From Klenkia sp. PcliD-1-E (lineage in GTDB: Bacteria; Actinomycetota; Actinomycetes; Mycobacteriales; Geodermatophilaceae): a DNA stretch of 50,187 bases. Below, piece after piece: positions 17,302 to 25,623 of this stretch. The notes beneath the pieces were generated by a model, which worked only from the letters and a program-made list of their open reading frames with translations, was not told where the DNA came from and ran no database searches. Positions within the stretch are counted from its first letter, which is position 1. Every line of letters begins with the position of its first letter. Position numbers and translations under genes: made by a program. Location: the NCBI RefSeq assembly GCF_024124375.1, contig NZ_JAMXRZ010000014.1:1-50187 (forward strand), written 5' to 3'.

Positions 17302-18879
17302 GTGCGCTGGTTCACCGACCGATCCGTCTCCGTCAAGATCGGCGCCATCGTCGCCGTCGTCTGCGTGATGGCGGCCGCCCTCAGCGGCGTGGCGCTGTCC
17401 CGGCTGTCCTACCTGCGGGCGGAGGCCAACGACCTCTACCACGGGCACATCGTCCAGCTGGTGGCCCTCGGCGAGCTGCAGCGCGCCTACCAGGGTGACC
17501 GCGCCCGCTACGCCGGCTACGCGCTGCTCGACGAGGACCAGCGGGCCACGATGACGGCCGAGCTGGCCGAGCGCCGCACCGACCTCGACGCCAAGGTCGA
17601 GGACTACGGCCAGTACGCCATCGACCCGTCGGCCTGGGCGCAGTTCCGCTCGGACCTGCAGACCTACTACACGATCGCCGACCAGCAGCTGGTCCCGGCC
17701 GCCGACGCGGGCAACGACGCCGGGGTGGCGATCGTGCTGACCGGGTCGCTGCAGGCGGCCGTGGACGCCGTCATGGACGACTTCTCCGCCGAGTCCGACC
17801 GCTCCAGCACCGAGGCCGCCACCCAGATCGTCGAGACCGACGCGCAGGCCGGCCGGGCCGTGTGGACGCTGGTGGTCGGGCTGGTGCTCATGGTCGCCCT
17901 CGGGTCGGCGCTGGCCTGGGCCGTGGTCCGCGGGATCCGGCGGTCGGTCCGCTCGGTGCAGGCCTCGCTGGAGGCGCTCGAGCGCGGTGACCTCACCGTC
18001 GCCCCCACCGTGCACTCCGGGGACGAGCTGGGCCGCATGGCCGGGGCGCTGGCCACCGCGCAGACCAACCTGCGGTCGCTGATGGCCTCGGTGGTGGGGT
18101 CCGCCGACGCCGTCGCCGCCTCCAGCGAGGAGCTGTCGGCCTCGGCGGCGCAGATCTCGGCCTCGGCCGAGCAGACCAGCGCCCAGTCCGGGGTCGTGTC
18201 CGGCTCCGCCGACGAGGTCTCCCGTTCCGTGGCCACGGTGGCCGCCGGCGCCGAGGAGATGAGCGCGTCGATCCGGGAGATCGCGCAGAACGCCAACGCC
18301 GCCGCGCGGGTGGCGGCCGAGGCGGTGACCGAGGCGGAGGAGACCAACCAGACGATCCAGAAGCTGGGGCTGTCGTCGAAGGAGATCGGTGACGTGGTGA
18401 AGGTGATCACCTCCATCGCGGAGCAGACGAACCTGCTGGCGCTCAACGCCACGATCGAGGCGGCCCGGGCCGGTGAGGCGGGCAAGGGCTTCGCGGTGGT
18501 GGCCAACGAGGTGAAGGAGCTGGCGCAGGAGACCGCCCGGGCGACGGAGGACATCGCGCGGCGGGTGGAGGCGATCCAGGCCGACACCGGGGGTGCGGTG
18601 GCCGCGATCGGGCGGATCGGTGAGGTGATCGGCCAGATCAACGACTACCAGCTGACCATCGCCAGCGCGGTCGAGGAGCAGACCGCGACCACCAACGAGA
18701 TGTCGCGCAGCGTGGCCGAGGCCGCCGGCGGCACCACCGAGATCGCCGCCACCATCACCGGCGTGTCCACCGCCGCGGACTCCACCACCCAGGCGCTGGG
18801 GCAGACGCGGGTGGCCGTGGACGAGCTGGCCCGGATGGCGGGGGAGCTGCGCACGACGGTGGGCACCTTCACGTGGTGA
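17302..18879 (+). CDS. Methyl-accepting chemotaxis protein (first of tandem pair)
   Basis: A 525-residue transmembrane chemoreceptor with GTG start. The first helix spans about residues 12-32. The extracytoplasmic part (about 35-180) looks like a helical four-helix-bundle sensor with the segment [31 protein letters not shown]. The second helix is near 185-210, followed by HAMP ([26 protein letters not shown]) and a long cytoplasmic coiled coil. The hairpin tip [36 protein letters not shown] is the canonical CheA/CheW-contact region. No pentapeptide CheR tether is present. Its stop overlaps the start of the second receptor. The ligand is unknown. Confidence 0.94.
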   Translation: MRWFTDRSVSVKIGAIVAVVCVMAAALSGVALSRLSYLRAEANDLYHGHIVQLVALGELQRAYQGDRARYAGYALLDEDQRATMTAELAERRTDLDAKVEDYGQYAIDPSAWAQFRSDLQTYYTIADQQLVPAADAGNDAGVAIVLTGSLQAAVDAVMDDFSAESDRSSTEAATQIVETDAQAGRAVWTLVVGLVLMVALGSALAWAVVRGIRRSVRSVQASLEALERGDLTVAPTVHSGDELGRMAGALATAQTNLRSLMASVVGSADAVAASSEELSASAAQISASAEQTSAQSGVVSGSADEVSRSVATVAAGAEEMSASIREIAQNANAAARVAAEAVTEAEETNQTIQKLGLSSKEIGDVVKVITSIAEQTNLLALNATIEAARAGEAGKGFAVVANEVKELAQETARATEDIARRVEAIQADTGGAVAAIGRIGEVIGQINDYQLTIASAVEEQTATTNEMSRSVAEAAGGTTEIAATITGVSTAADSTTQALGQTRVAVDELARMAGELRTTVGTFTW

Positions 18880-20486
18880 CCGAGACGGTGGTCGAGGGCG
18901 GCCGGCAGGTCCGGCGCAAGCGGGGGCTCGCCTACCGGTCCCTGCGGTTCAAGGCCCTGTTCCTGGGCGGGGTGGTGCTCGCCGCGGTCGGCGGGCTGCT
19001 CGCCGCCCTGGTGGTCGGCAACGCAGCCATCGCGGCGTCCTCGACCCGGTTGGAGGCGCTGACGGCGGCCCGGACCGCCGTCCTGGAGCTGGGCAACCGG
19101 ACCAGCGACCTGCAGGTGGAGGCCTACGAGGCCCTCGTCCGCGCCGACCCGCAGAGCCAGCGCGACCAGGTGGCCGCGCTGTCCGGCCAGGTCGACGACC
19201 TGGTGGCGCAGCTGGACGCCCTCCCCGCCGACTCCGCCGCCCGGCCGCTGGTCGAGGGGTTGGCCGGCACCGTCACCGACTACGCGCGCACCGTGGTCGG
19301 CTTCGTGGACGACGCCGTCGCCGACCAGGACGCCGCCCGGCCGCGGTGGACCGAGGTGCAGGCCGCCGAGGACACCGCCGGCAAGGCGGTGGCGCAGGTG
19401 GCCGACGCGCTCGGCGCCGACCGCGCGACCGCGCAGGCCGCCCTGGACCGCACCCTGCTGGTGACCACCTGGGTCGGCCCGCTCGTCGCGCTGGTCGCCC
19501 TCGCCGTCGTCGCCCGCGTCGGCAAGGCCACCTACCTGTCGGTGGTCCGGCCGGTGGGCCGGCTCAAGCGGGGCCTGGAGGCCCTCGCCGACGGCGACCT
19601 GACCGCGGACTTCGGTGTCCGCGGCACCGACGAGATCGGCCAGATGGGCCGCACCCTGCTGCGGGCGCAGACCTCGCTGCGGGAGGTCATCGGCTCGGTG
19701 GTCACCTCGGCCGCGGCGGTCGCGGCCGCCAGCACCGAGCTGGCGGCGTCGGCCGCACAGATCTCGGCGTCGGCGGAGCAGACGTCGGGGCAGTCCGGCG
19801 CGGCGAGCACCGCCGCGCAGGAGGTGTCCCGGTCGGTGGCCACCGTGGCCGCCGGCGCCGAGCAGATGGGCGCCTCGATCCGGGAGATCGCGCAGAACGC
19901 CAACGAGGCCGCGCGGGTCGCCGCGGGGGCGGTCAGCGAGGCCGCCGCCACGAACGAGACCATCGCCCGGCTGGGCGCCTCGTCCCAGGAGATCGGCGAC
20001 GTGGTCAAGCTGATCTCGGCGATCGCCGGCCAGACCAACCTGCTGGCGCTCAACGCCACCATCGAGGCCGCACGGGCCGGCGAGGCGGGCAAGGGGTTCG
20101 CCGTCGTCGCCGACGAGGTCAAGCAGCTGGCGCAGGAGACCGCCCGGGCCACCGAGGAGATCACCCGGCGGGTCGAGGCCATCCAGTCCGACACCGGCGG
20201 CGCGGTCGAGGCGATCGGCCGGATCGGCACGGTCATCGAGCAGATCAACGACTACCAGCTGACCATCGCCTCGGCCGTGGAGGAGCAGACCGCGACGACC
20301 AACGAGATGTCCCGGTCGGTGGCCGGTGCCGCGGCCGGGACCGCGCAGATCACCGGCAACATCGACGGCGTCTCCGGGGCGGCGCGCTCGACGACGCAGG
20401 CCCTGGGCCAGAGCCAGGTCGCCGTGGACGAGCTGGCCCGGATGGCCGGCGAGCTGCGGGCGACCGTGGCGACCTTCCGGACCTGA
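18876..20486 (+). CDS. Methyl-accepting chemotaxis protein (second of tandem pair)
   Basis: A 536-residue receptor. Two adjacent GTG codons (18873 and 18876) are possible starts; 18876 overlaps the previous TGA. Helix one is at about 27-50 after a basic N-terminus ([14 protein letters not shown]) and helix two at about 192-212. The sensor part (50-190) is unlike that of the first receptor and rich in Asp and Ala, while the cytoplasmic parts are close to identical over long stretches, including the [14 protein letters not shown] and [27 protein letters not shown] regions. This suggests tandem duplication with later change of the sensor. No che or flagellar genes lie in the window. Confidence 0.94.
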   Translation: MTETVVEGGRQVRRKRGLAYRSLRFKALFLGGVVLAAVGGLLAALVVGNAAIAASSTRLEALTAARTAVLELGNRTSDLQVEAYEALVRADPQSQRDQVAALSGQVDDLVAQLDALPADSAARPLVEGLAGTVTDYARTVVGFVDDAVADQDAARPRWTEVQAAEDTAGKAVAQVADALGADRATAQAALDRTLLVTTWVGPLVALVALAVVARVGKATYLSVVRPVGRLKRGLEALADGDLTADFGVRGTDEIGQMGRTLLRAQTSLREVIGSVVTSAAAVAAASTELAASAAQISASAEQTSGQSGAASTAAQEVSRSVATVAAGAEQMGASIREIAQNANEAARVAAGAVSEAAATNETIARLGASSQEIGDVVKLISAIAGQTNLLALNATIEAARAGEAGKGFAVVADEVKQLAQETARATEEITRRVEAIQSDTGGAVEAIGRIGTVIEQINDYQLTIASAVEEQTATTNEMSRSVAGAAAGTAQITGNIDGVSGAARSTTQALGQSQVAVDELARMAGELRATVATFRT

Positions 20487-20489
20487 CCC

Positions 20490-21368
20490 CTAGAGCTGGA
20501 ACGAGCGGCGGGACAGGCCCATCATCCAGCCCTCTACCGTCGTGGTGACCGGGGTCTCGGGGTCGTCGGCGGCGCCGAGGGTGACGAACAGCGGGCTCAG
20601 GTGCTCCACCGTCGGGTGGGCCCAGGGCAGCCCCGGGGCGTCGGCGGCGTAGCGGGCCAGGCCCTCGACGTCGCCGGCGGCCAGCAGCTCCGCGGCCCAG
20701 GCGTCGAAGTCGCGGGACCAGCCGGGCACGGTGCCCGAGGCGATCGACTCGCGGGTGAGGAAGGGCAGGCCGTGGGTCATGAAGCCCGACCCGATCACCA
20801 GCGTGCCCTCGGCGCGCAGCTCCCGGAGGCGCCGGCCGAGGTCCAGCAGCCGGTGCGGGTCGTGGGTGGGCAGGCTCAGCTGGAGCACCGGGACGTCGCC
20901 GAGGGGGTACATGACCTTCAGCGGCACCCAGGCGCCGTGGTCCAGGCCGCGGCTGCGGTGCTCGTGCACCGGCTCGCGGTCGGGCATGGTCGCGGCCACC
21001 CGGCGGGCCAGGTCGGAGGCGTCGGGGGTCTCGTAGGTCATCTCGTAGTACCGGCGGGCGAAGCCGCCGAAGTCGTAGACCAGCGGCGTGTGCGCGGCCG
21101 AGGAGGTGATCGACAGCGGGGCGGACTCCCAGTGCGCGCTGACGATCAGCACGTCCTTGGGCTTGGGCATCGACAGCGCCCAGGTGTGCAGCTCGCGCAT
21201 CCACGGGCCGTCGTCGAACAGCGGGGGCGCACCGTGGCTGAGGTACAGGCTGGGCAGGGCCCCGTCGCCGTCGCTCCAGGTGCGCTGCTCGCGGGCCGCG
21301 GGCAGCGCGTCGACGAGGAAGTCGTCGAAGGCGCCGGCCGGCACCCGGGGGTCGAAGATCGAGGCCAT
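20490..21368 (-). CDS. LigB/DODA-type extradiol aromatic ring-opening dioxygenase
   Basis: A 292-residue class III extradiol dioxygenase. The ATG at 21368 is chosen; the open frame runs 13 codons further up, into the promoter. The family's metal and catalytic histidines are seen as His45 (LSHGAPP), His79 (SAHWES), His144 (GLDHGAWVPL) and the HPTVEH pair 251/256. The C-terminal GWMMGLSRRSFQL is also typical. Bacterial homologues such as E. coli YgiD open DOPA or similar catechols, using Zn or Fe(II). It is not next to an aromatic degradation cluster, so a detoxifying or pigment role is possible. A TTGA-GACT-TCAA inverted repeat lies just upstream. Confidence 0.9.
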   Translation of the reverse strand: MASIFDPRVPAGAFDDFLVDALPAAREQRTWSDGDGALPSLYLSHGAPPLFDDGPWMRELHTWALSMPKPKDVLIVSAHWESAPLSITSSAAHTPLVYDFGGFARRYYEMTYETPDASDLARRVAATMPDREPVHEHRSRGLDHGAWVPLKVMYPLGDVPVLQLSLPTHDPHRLLDLGRRLRELRAEGTLVIGSGFMTHGLPFLTRESIASGTVPGWSRDFDAWAAELLAAGDVEGLARYAADAPGLPWAHPTVEHLSPLFVTLGAADDPETPVTTTVEGWMMGLSRRSFQL

Positions 21369-21391
21369 GGCCTGACCGTACGCCTCTATGC

Positions 21392-21403
21392 TTGAGACTT
21401 CAA
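21392..21403. promoter_or_regulatory. TTGA-N4-TCAA inverted repeat upstream of the dioxygenase
   Basis: TTGAGACTTCAA lies 24 bp ahead of the dioxygenase ATG. Its symmetry and AT content relative to the surroundings suggest an operator for a MarR- or TetR-like repressor; no regulator gene is adjacent. Confidence 0.4.
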
Positions 21404-21440
21404 ACAACTGTGCACGTCACGATTTGGGATGACATCCGCA

Positions 21441-21507
21441 CCCGGGACCAAAGTCCCGGGCCGTCGGTGCCGAAGACCCGTCCGGACCCACCGCGGGTCC
21501 GGACGGG
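21441..21507. terminator. Two consecutive strong hairpins in the FN3-gene leader
   Basis: The first hairpin has an 8-bp stem cccgggac with a 4-nt loop (21441-21460). The second has a perfect 13-bp stem cccgtccggaccc with a 5-nt loop (21477-21507). They sit in the leader of the FN3 gene and could act as an attenuator or as a terminator of leftward-to-rightward read-through. The second ends 2 nt before an ATG (21510) and would mask its ribosome site. Confidence 0.6.
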
Positions 21508-21510
21508 GGA

Positions 21511-21526
21511 TGTTCCACGTGGAGCG
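21511..21526. other. parS-like site 3
   Basis: TGTTCCACGTGGAGCG shares TGTTCCACGTG with site 2 but matches the common ParB site at only 12 of 16 positions, with a weak right half. It overlaps an ATG that would give the protein start MFHVER, resembling the MFHVK-type starts that arise when parS sites are read as coding sequence. Confidence 0.4.
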
Positions 21527-21536
21527 AGCGCGAGTC

Positions 21537-24500
21537 GTGTCCCGGTGGGTGCGTGCCGTCCTGATGCTCGGCGTCGCCGCCGGGACGGTCGCCGTCCTGG
21601 CGCCCGGCACGTCCGCGCCGCTGGGCCGGCCGGCGCTCGTGGAGGCCAGCGACAGCAACCCGCTGCCGCCGACGAACGTGGTCATCACGCCCGGCGACGG
21701 CCGGTTCACCCAGGTGCGGTGGACGGCCTCCTCGGAACCGAACGCCAGCGGCTACGTGGTCAAGCTGGGCACCTACCAGACCACCGTCACCGGCACCTCG
21801 ACGACCGCGCCCATCACCGGGCTGACCAACGGCACCGACTACACCGTCGAGGTCTACACCCGGACCAGCTACAACCTGCTCGGCCTGCAGACCGCCACCG
21901 GCACCGTGCCGGCCACGGCCACCAGCTACCCCCGGGACGGCGTCGCCCCGGCCGCGCCGACCGGGGTGGCCGCCGTCCGCGGGGAGCAGCAGGTCACCGT
22001 CTCCTGGGCGGCCAACACCGAGCCCGACCTGGCCGGCTACCGGGTGCTCCGCGACGGCACGCCGGTCAGCGGCACGCTCACCGGCCGCACCTTCACCGAC
22101 ACCGGCCTGGTCAACGACACCACCTACCGCTACACCGTCCAGGCGATCGACGTCTCGCGGCAGTGGTCGGCGGCCTCGTCCCCGGCCGTGGCCGCCACGC
22201 CCACCGACCTGACCCCGCCCGGGCCCCCGAGGATGCTGCTCGCCGAGCGCGGCGACGGGCAGGTGACGCTGTCGTGGGCCGCGAACCCCGAGCCGGACGT
22301 GGCCTCCTACCGGCTGCTGCGCGACGGCGTCGAGGTGGCGACGATCCCCGCCGGCTCCCACGGCTGGACCGACACCGGCCTGGTCAACGACCGGACCTAC
22401 CGGTACGCCCTCGTCGCCGTCGACACGCACGGCAACCGGTCGACACCGACCGCGCAGATCAACGCGACCCCGACCGACCTGACGCCCCCCGCGGTGCCGA
22501 CCGGTCTGGCCGCGGCCCGCGGCGAGACGGTGGTGACCCTGAGCTGGTCGGCCAACGCCGAGGCCGACCTGGACTTCTACCGCGTCCTGCGGGACGACGT
22601 CCAGGTCGCCGTGGTTCCCCGCGGGACGACGACCTACCTCGACACCGGCCTCACCAACGACCGGACCTACGGCTACCGGCTGGCCGCCGTCGACACGCAC
22701 GGCAACGCCTCGGCCGTCTCCGACCCGGCGGTCACCGCGACCCCGACCGACCTGACGCCCCCGTCGGTCCCGGCAGGGTTCGCCGCGGCCCGCGGCGACG
22801 GCCGGGTCGACCTGTCCTGGACGGCGAACACCGAGGCCGACCTCGCCGGCTACCAGGTCTACCGCGACGGGCTGCTGCTGGCGACCGTCACCGGCACCGG
22901 CTACGCCGACACCGCGGTGACCAACGACGTGACCTACCGGTACCGGCTGGCCGCCGTCGACACCCACGGCAACGCCTCCCTCCGCACCGACCCGGTGGAC
23001 GCCACCCCCACCGACCTGACGCCGCCCACCGCGCCGACCGGGCTGACCGCCGTCCGCGGCGACGGCCAGGTCGCGCTGAGCTGGCCGGCGAACCCCGAGA
23101 CCGACGTCGCCTCCTACCGGGTGCTGCGCGACGGCACCGAGGTGGCCGTGGTCGGCACCGGGACGTCCTACACCGACACCGGGCTGGTCAACGACCGGAC
23201 CTACGCCTACCGGCTCGTCGCGGTGGACGCCCATGGCAACCGCTCGGCGGTCTCCGACCCGGCGGTACCCGCCACCCCGACCGACCTCAGCCCCCCGGCC
23301 GTGCCCACCGGGCTGGCCGCCACCCGCGGCGACGGCCAGGTGGTGCTGACCTGGACGGCCAACGCCGAGCCCGACCTGGCGACCTACCGCGTGCTGCGCG
23401 ACGGCGTCGAGGTGGCCACGGTCACCGGCACCACCTACACCGCCACCGGGCTGACCAACGACCAGCAGACGTCGTTCTCCCTGGTCGCGGTGGACACGCA
23501 CGGGAACCGGTCGGCTGCCTCCGCGCCGGTCGACGCCACCCCGACCGACCTCACCGCCCCCGCTGCGCCCACCGGCGTCGCCGCCGACCGCGGCGACGGC
23601 CAGGTGACCATCAGCTGGGCGCCGAGCACCGACCCCGACGTCGTCGGCTACCGGGTGCTGCGCGACGGCGTCGAGGTCGCCACCGTGACCGGGACGTCCT
23701 GGACCGACACCGGGCTCATCAACGACACCGCCTACCGGTACACCGTGGTGGCCGTCGACGGGCACGGCAACGCCTCCGGCCCCTCGACCGCCGTGGACGC
23801 CACGCCCACCGACCTGACCCCGCCCGCCGCGCCGGTCTCGCCCGCGGCGACCGCCGGCGAGCGCCAGGTGACCGTCACCTGGTCCGCGCCCGCCGACCCC
23901 GACGTCGTCGGCTACCGGGTGCTGCGCGACGGCGTCGTCGTCGCCACCACCACCGGGACCTCCGCCACCGTCCCCGGCCTGGCCCCGGGGGCCGCCGTCG
24001 ACCTGCAGGTCGTCGCCGTCGACGCCCACGGCAACGTCTCGGCCGTCTCGGCGACGGTGCGCGCGACCCCGTACGACACCACCGCGCCGGCCGCGCCCAC
24101 CGGGCTCACCGGTCGGCCGGGCACCGGGTCGGCCACGCTGACCTGGACCGCCCCCGCCGACGTGGACCCGCTGACCTACCGGGTGTTCCAGGACGGCGTG
24201 CAGGTGGCCACCACCGGTGCCACGACCGCCACGGTCACCGGGCTGGTCACCGGCACCTCCTACACGTTCACCGTGCGGGCGGTGGACCCCAGCGGCAACG
24301 TCTCGCCCGTCTCGGCGGCGGTCGTCGTCGTCCCGGTGGCCGGCACCGTGCCGGCCCAGGGCTCGGGCGAGACCGGGGCGCTGGCGGTGAGCTCGGACGG
24401 CCGGTACGTGGTCACCGGCACCCGCGCCCGGCTGGAGGCCTCGGACACCAACACCGCCTACGAGCTGTACCGGGTCGACCGGGTGGCCGGCACCGCCAGC

Positions 24501-25601
24501 CGGATCGCGCCGCTGCCGGCCACGGCGACCAGCGCCGACGCGACGAACTCCGCCGCCCCCGCGATCAGCGACGACGGACGCTACGTGGCACTGGCCACCA
24601 GCGCCGCGCTCGTGCCCGCCGACACCAACGGCCGCCCCGACGTCTACCGGCTGGACACCTCCACCGGCACCTGGGCGCTGGTCAGCGTCCCGGCGACCGG
24701 CCGGGTCAGCGCCTCGGTGCCCGGCACGCAGCTGCAGACGGCGTCCTCGGTGTACGCGACGAGCCCGGCCGTGGTGATCAGCGGTGACGGCGACCTGGTG
24801 CTCTTCTACTCCGCGCGCAACGACCTCGGCCCCACCGACGGCAACGGCGTGGTGGACCTCTACGCCAAGCGGCTGTCCACCGGTGCGGTCACCCGGGTGT
24901 CGGCCACCGCCACCGGCGGCGAGCTGCCCCGCCAGGTCGCCGGCCCGGCGCTGGCCATCACCCCCGACGGCCGGTACGCCCTCTTCCCGGCCACCGGGTC
25001 CAGCGGCCCCGTGGTGCTCTACCGGGCCACCCTCGCCGGCGGTGCCGACCCGGTCGTGGTGAGCACCTTCGGCTCCACCCCCGTCGGGGTCGCCCGCGAC
25101 ACCGGCGACGTCGACCTCTCCGACGACGGGCGGTACGTGGTGTTCTCCACCTCGGCCAAGCCGTCGGCGCCGACCAGCTCGGGGACGACCCAGCTGGCCT
25201 ACCGCAGGGACACCCTCACCGGCGCCGTGGTGGCCCTCGGCGACGGCCAGACCTCGGCCTGGGAGCACCAGCTCGCCCTGGACCCGACCGGTCGGTACGC
25301 CTTCTTCACCACCGCGGCGGCGCTGACCCCGGGGGACACCAACGGGCACACCGACACGTTCCGCCGGGACCTGGTCACCGGGGTGCTCACCCTGGTCACG
25401 GCCGACGCCGACGGCCGGCCGGTCACCGGGCCCACCGGCCCGGTCGCGCCGACCGAGTACGGCCGGCCGGTCGCGGTCAGCGGGGACCTGGTCGTGCTCA
25501 CCACGTCCCAGGCGCTGCTGCCCGCCGACACCAACCGGCTGCGCGACCTCTACGTCAAGGACCTGGCCAGCGGGGTCGTGCAGTCCCCGGTGCCCGGCTG
25601 A
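21537..25601 (+). CDS. Secreted protein with ten FN3 domains and a C-terminal beta-propeller
   Basis: About 1354 residues. GTG 21537 is preferred: VSRWVRAVLMLGVAAGTVAVLAPGTSA is a classic signal peptide, and GGAG lies 12 nt upstream. ATG 21510 overlaps the parS-like site behind a strong hairpin, and frame-open ATG 21429 lies earlier still. Ten fibronectin type III domains of about 88 residues follow (21650-24350). The middle seven are highly alike and end in the linker TPTDLTPP; VAVDTHGNRS recurs. Then come seven units of the kind SDDGRYVxF...DTNGxxDxYRxDLxTG, fitting a seven-bladed TolB/PD40 propeller whose DTNGxxD loops could bind calcium. No LPxTG, LysM or catalytic domain is seen. A role in the cell envelope or in binding extracellular polymer is inferred. 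Confidence 0.87.
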   Translation: MSRWVRAVLMLGVAAGTVAVLAPGTSAPLGRPALVEASDSNPLPPTNVVITPGDGRFTQVRWTASSEPNASGYVVKLGTYQTTVTGTSTTAPITGLTNGTDYTVEVYTRTSYNLLGLQTATGTVPATATSYPRDGVAPAAPTGVAAVRGEQQVTVSWAANTEPDLAGYRVLRDGTPVSGTLTGRTFTDTGLVNDTTYRYTVQAIDVSRQWSAASSPAVAATPTDLTPPGPPRMLLAERGDGQVTLSWAANPEPDVASYRLLRDGVEVATIPAGSHGWTDTGLVNDRTYRYALVAVDTHGNRSTPTAQINATPTDLTPPAVPTGLAAARGETVVTLSWSANAEADLDFYRVLRDDVQVAVVPRGTTTYLDTGLTNDRTYGYRLAAVDTHGNASAVSDPAVTATPTDLTPPSVPAGFAAARGDGRVDLSWTANTEADLAGYQVYRDGLLLATVTGTGYADTAVTNDVTYRYRLAAVDTHGNASLRTDPVDATPTDLTPPTAPTGLTAVRGDGQVALSWPANPETDVASYRVLRDGTEVAVVGTGTSYTDTGLVNDRTYAYRLVAVDAHGNRSAVSDPAVPATPTDLSPPAVPTGLAATRGDGQVVLTWTANAEPDLATYRVLRDGVEVATVTGTTYTATGLTNDQQTSFSLVAVDTHGNRSAASAPVDATPTDLTAPAAPTGVAADRGDGQVTISWAPSTDPDVVGYRVLRDGVEVATVTGTSWTDTGLINDTAYRYTVVAVDGHGNASGPSTAVDATPTDLTPPAAPVSPAATAGERQVTVTWSAPADPDVVGYRVLRDGVVVATTTGTSATVPGLAPGAAVDLQVVAVDAHGNVSAVSATVRATPYDTTAPAAPTGLTGRPGTGSATLTWTAPADVDPLTYRVFQDGVQVATTGATTATVTGLVTGTSYTFTVRAVDPSGNVSPVSAAVVVVPVAGTVPAQGSGETGALAVSSDGRYVVTGTRARLEASDTNTAYELYRVDRVAGTASRIAPLPATATSADATNSAAPAISDDGRYVALATSAALVPADTNGRPDVYRLDTSTGTWALVSVPATGRVSASVPGTQLQTASSVYATSPAVVISGDGDLVLFYSARNDLGPTDGNGVVDLYAKRLSTGAVTRVSATATGGELPRQVAGPALAITPDGRYALFPATGSSGPVVLYRATLAGGADPVVVSTFGSTPVGVARDTGDVDLSDDGRYVVFSTSAKPSAPTSSGTTQLAYRRDTLTGAVVALGDGQTSAWEHQLALDPTGRYAFFTTAAALTPGDTNGHTDTFRRDLVTGVLTLVTADADGRPVTGPTGPVAPTEYGRPVAVSGDLVVLTTSQALLPADTNRLRDLYVKDLASGVVQSPVPG
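22215..23817. repeat. Tandem FN3-encoding DNA repeats (about 265-270 bp period)
   Basis: Six successive FN3 units share long stretches at DNA level, notably around accccgaccgacctgac and gtcgacacgcacggcaac. The period is one FN3 domain. Such an array can expand or contract by unequal recombination and can be misassembled from short reads. Confidence 0.75.
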
Positions 25602-25623
25602 CCGGTCATCGGAGCCAGACCGC

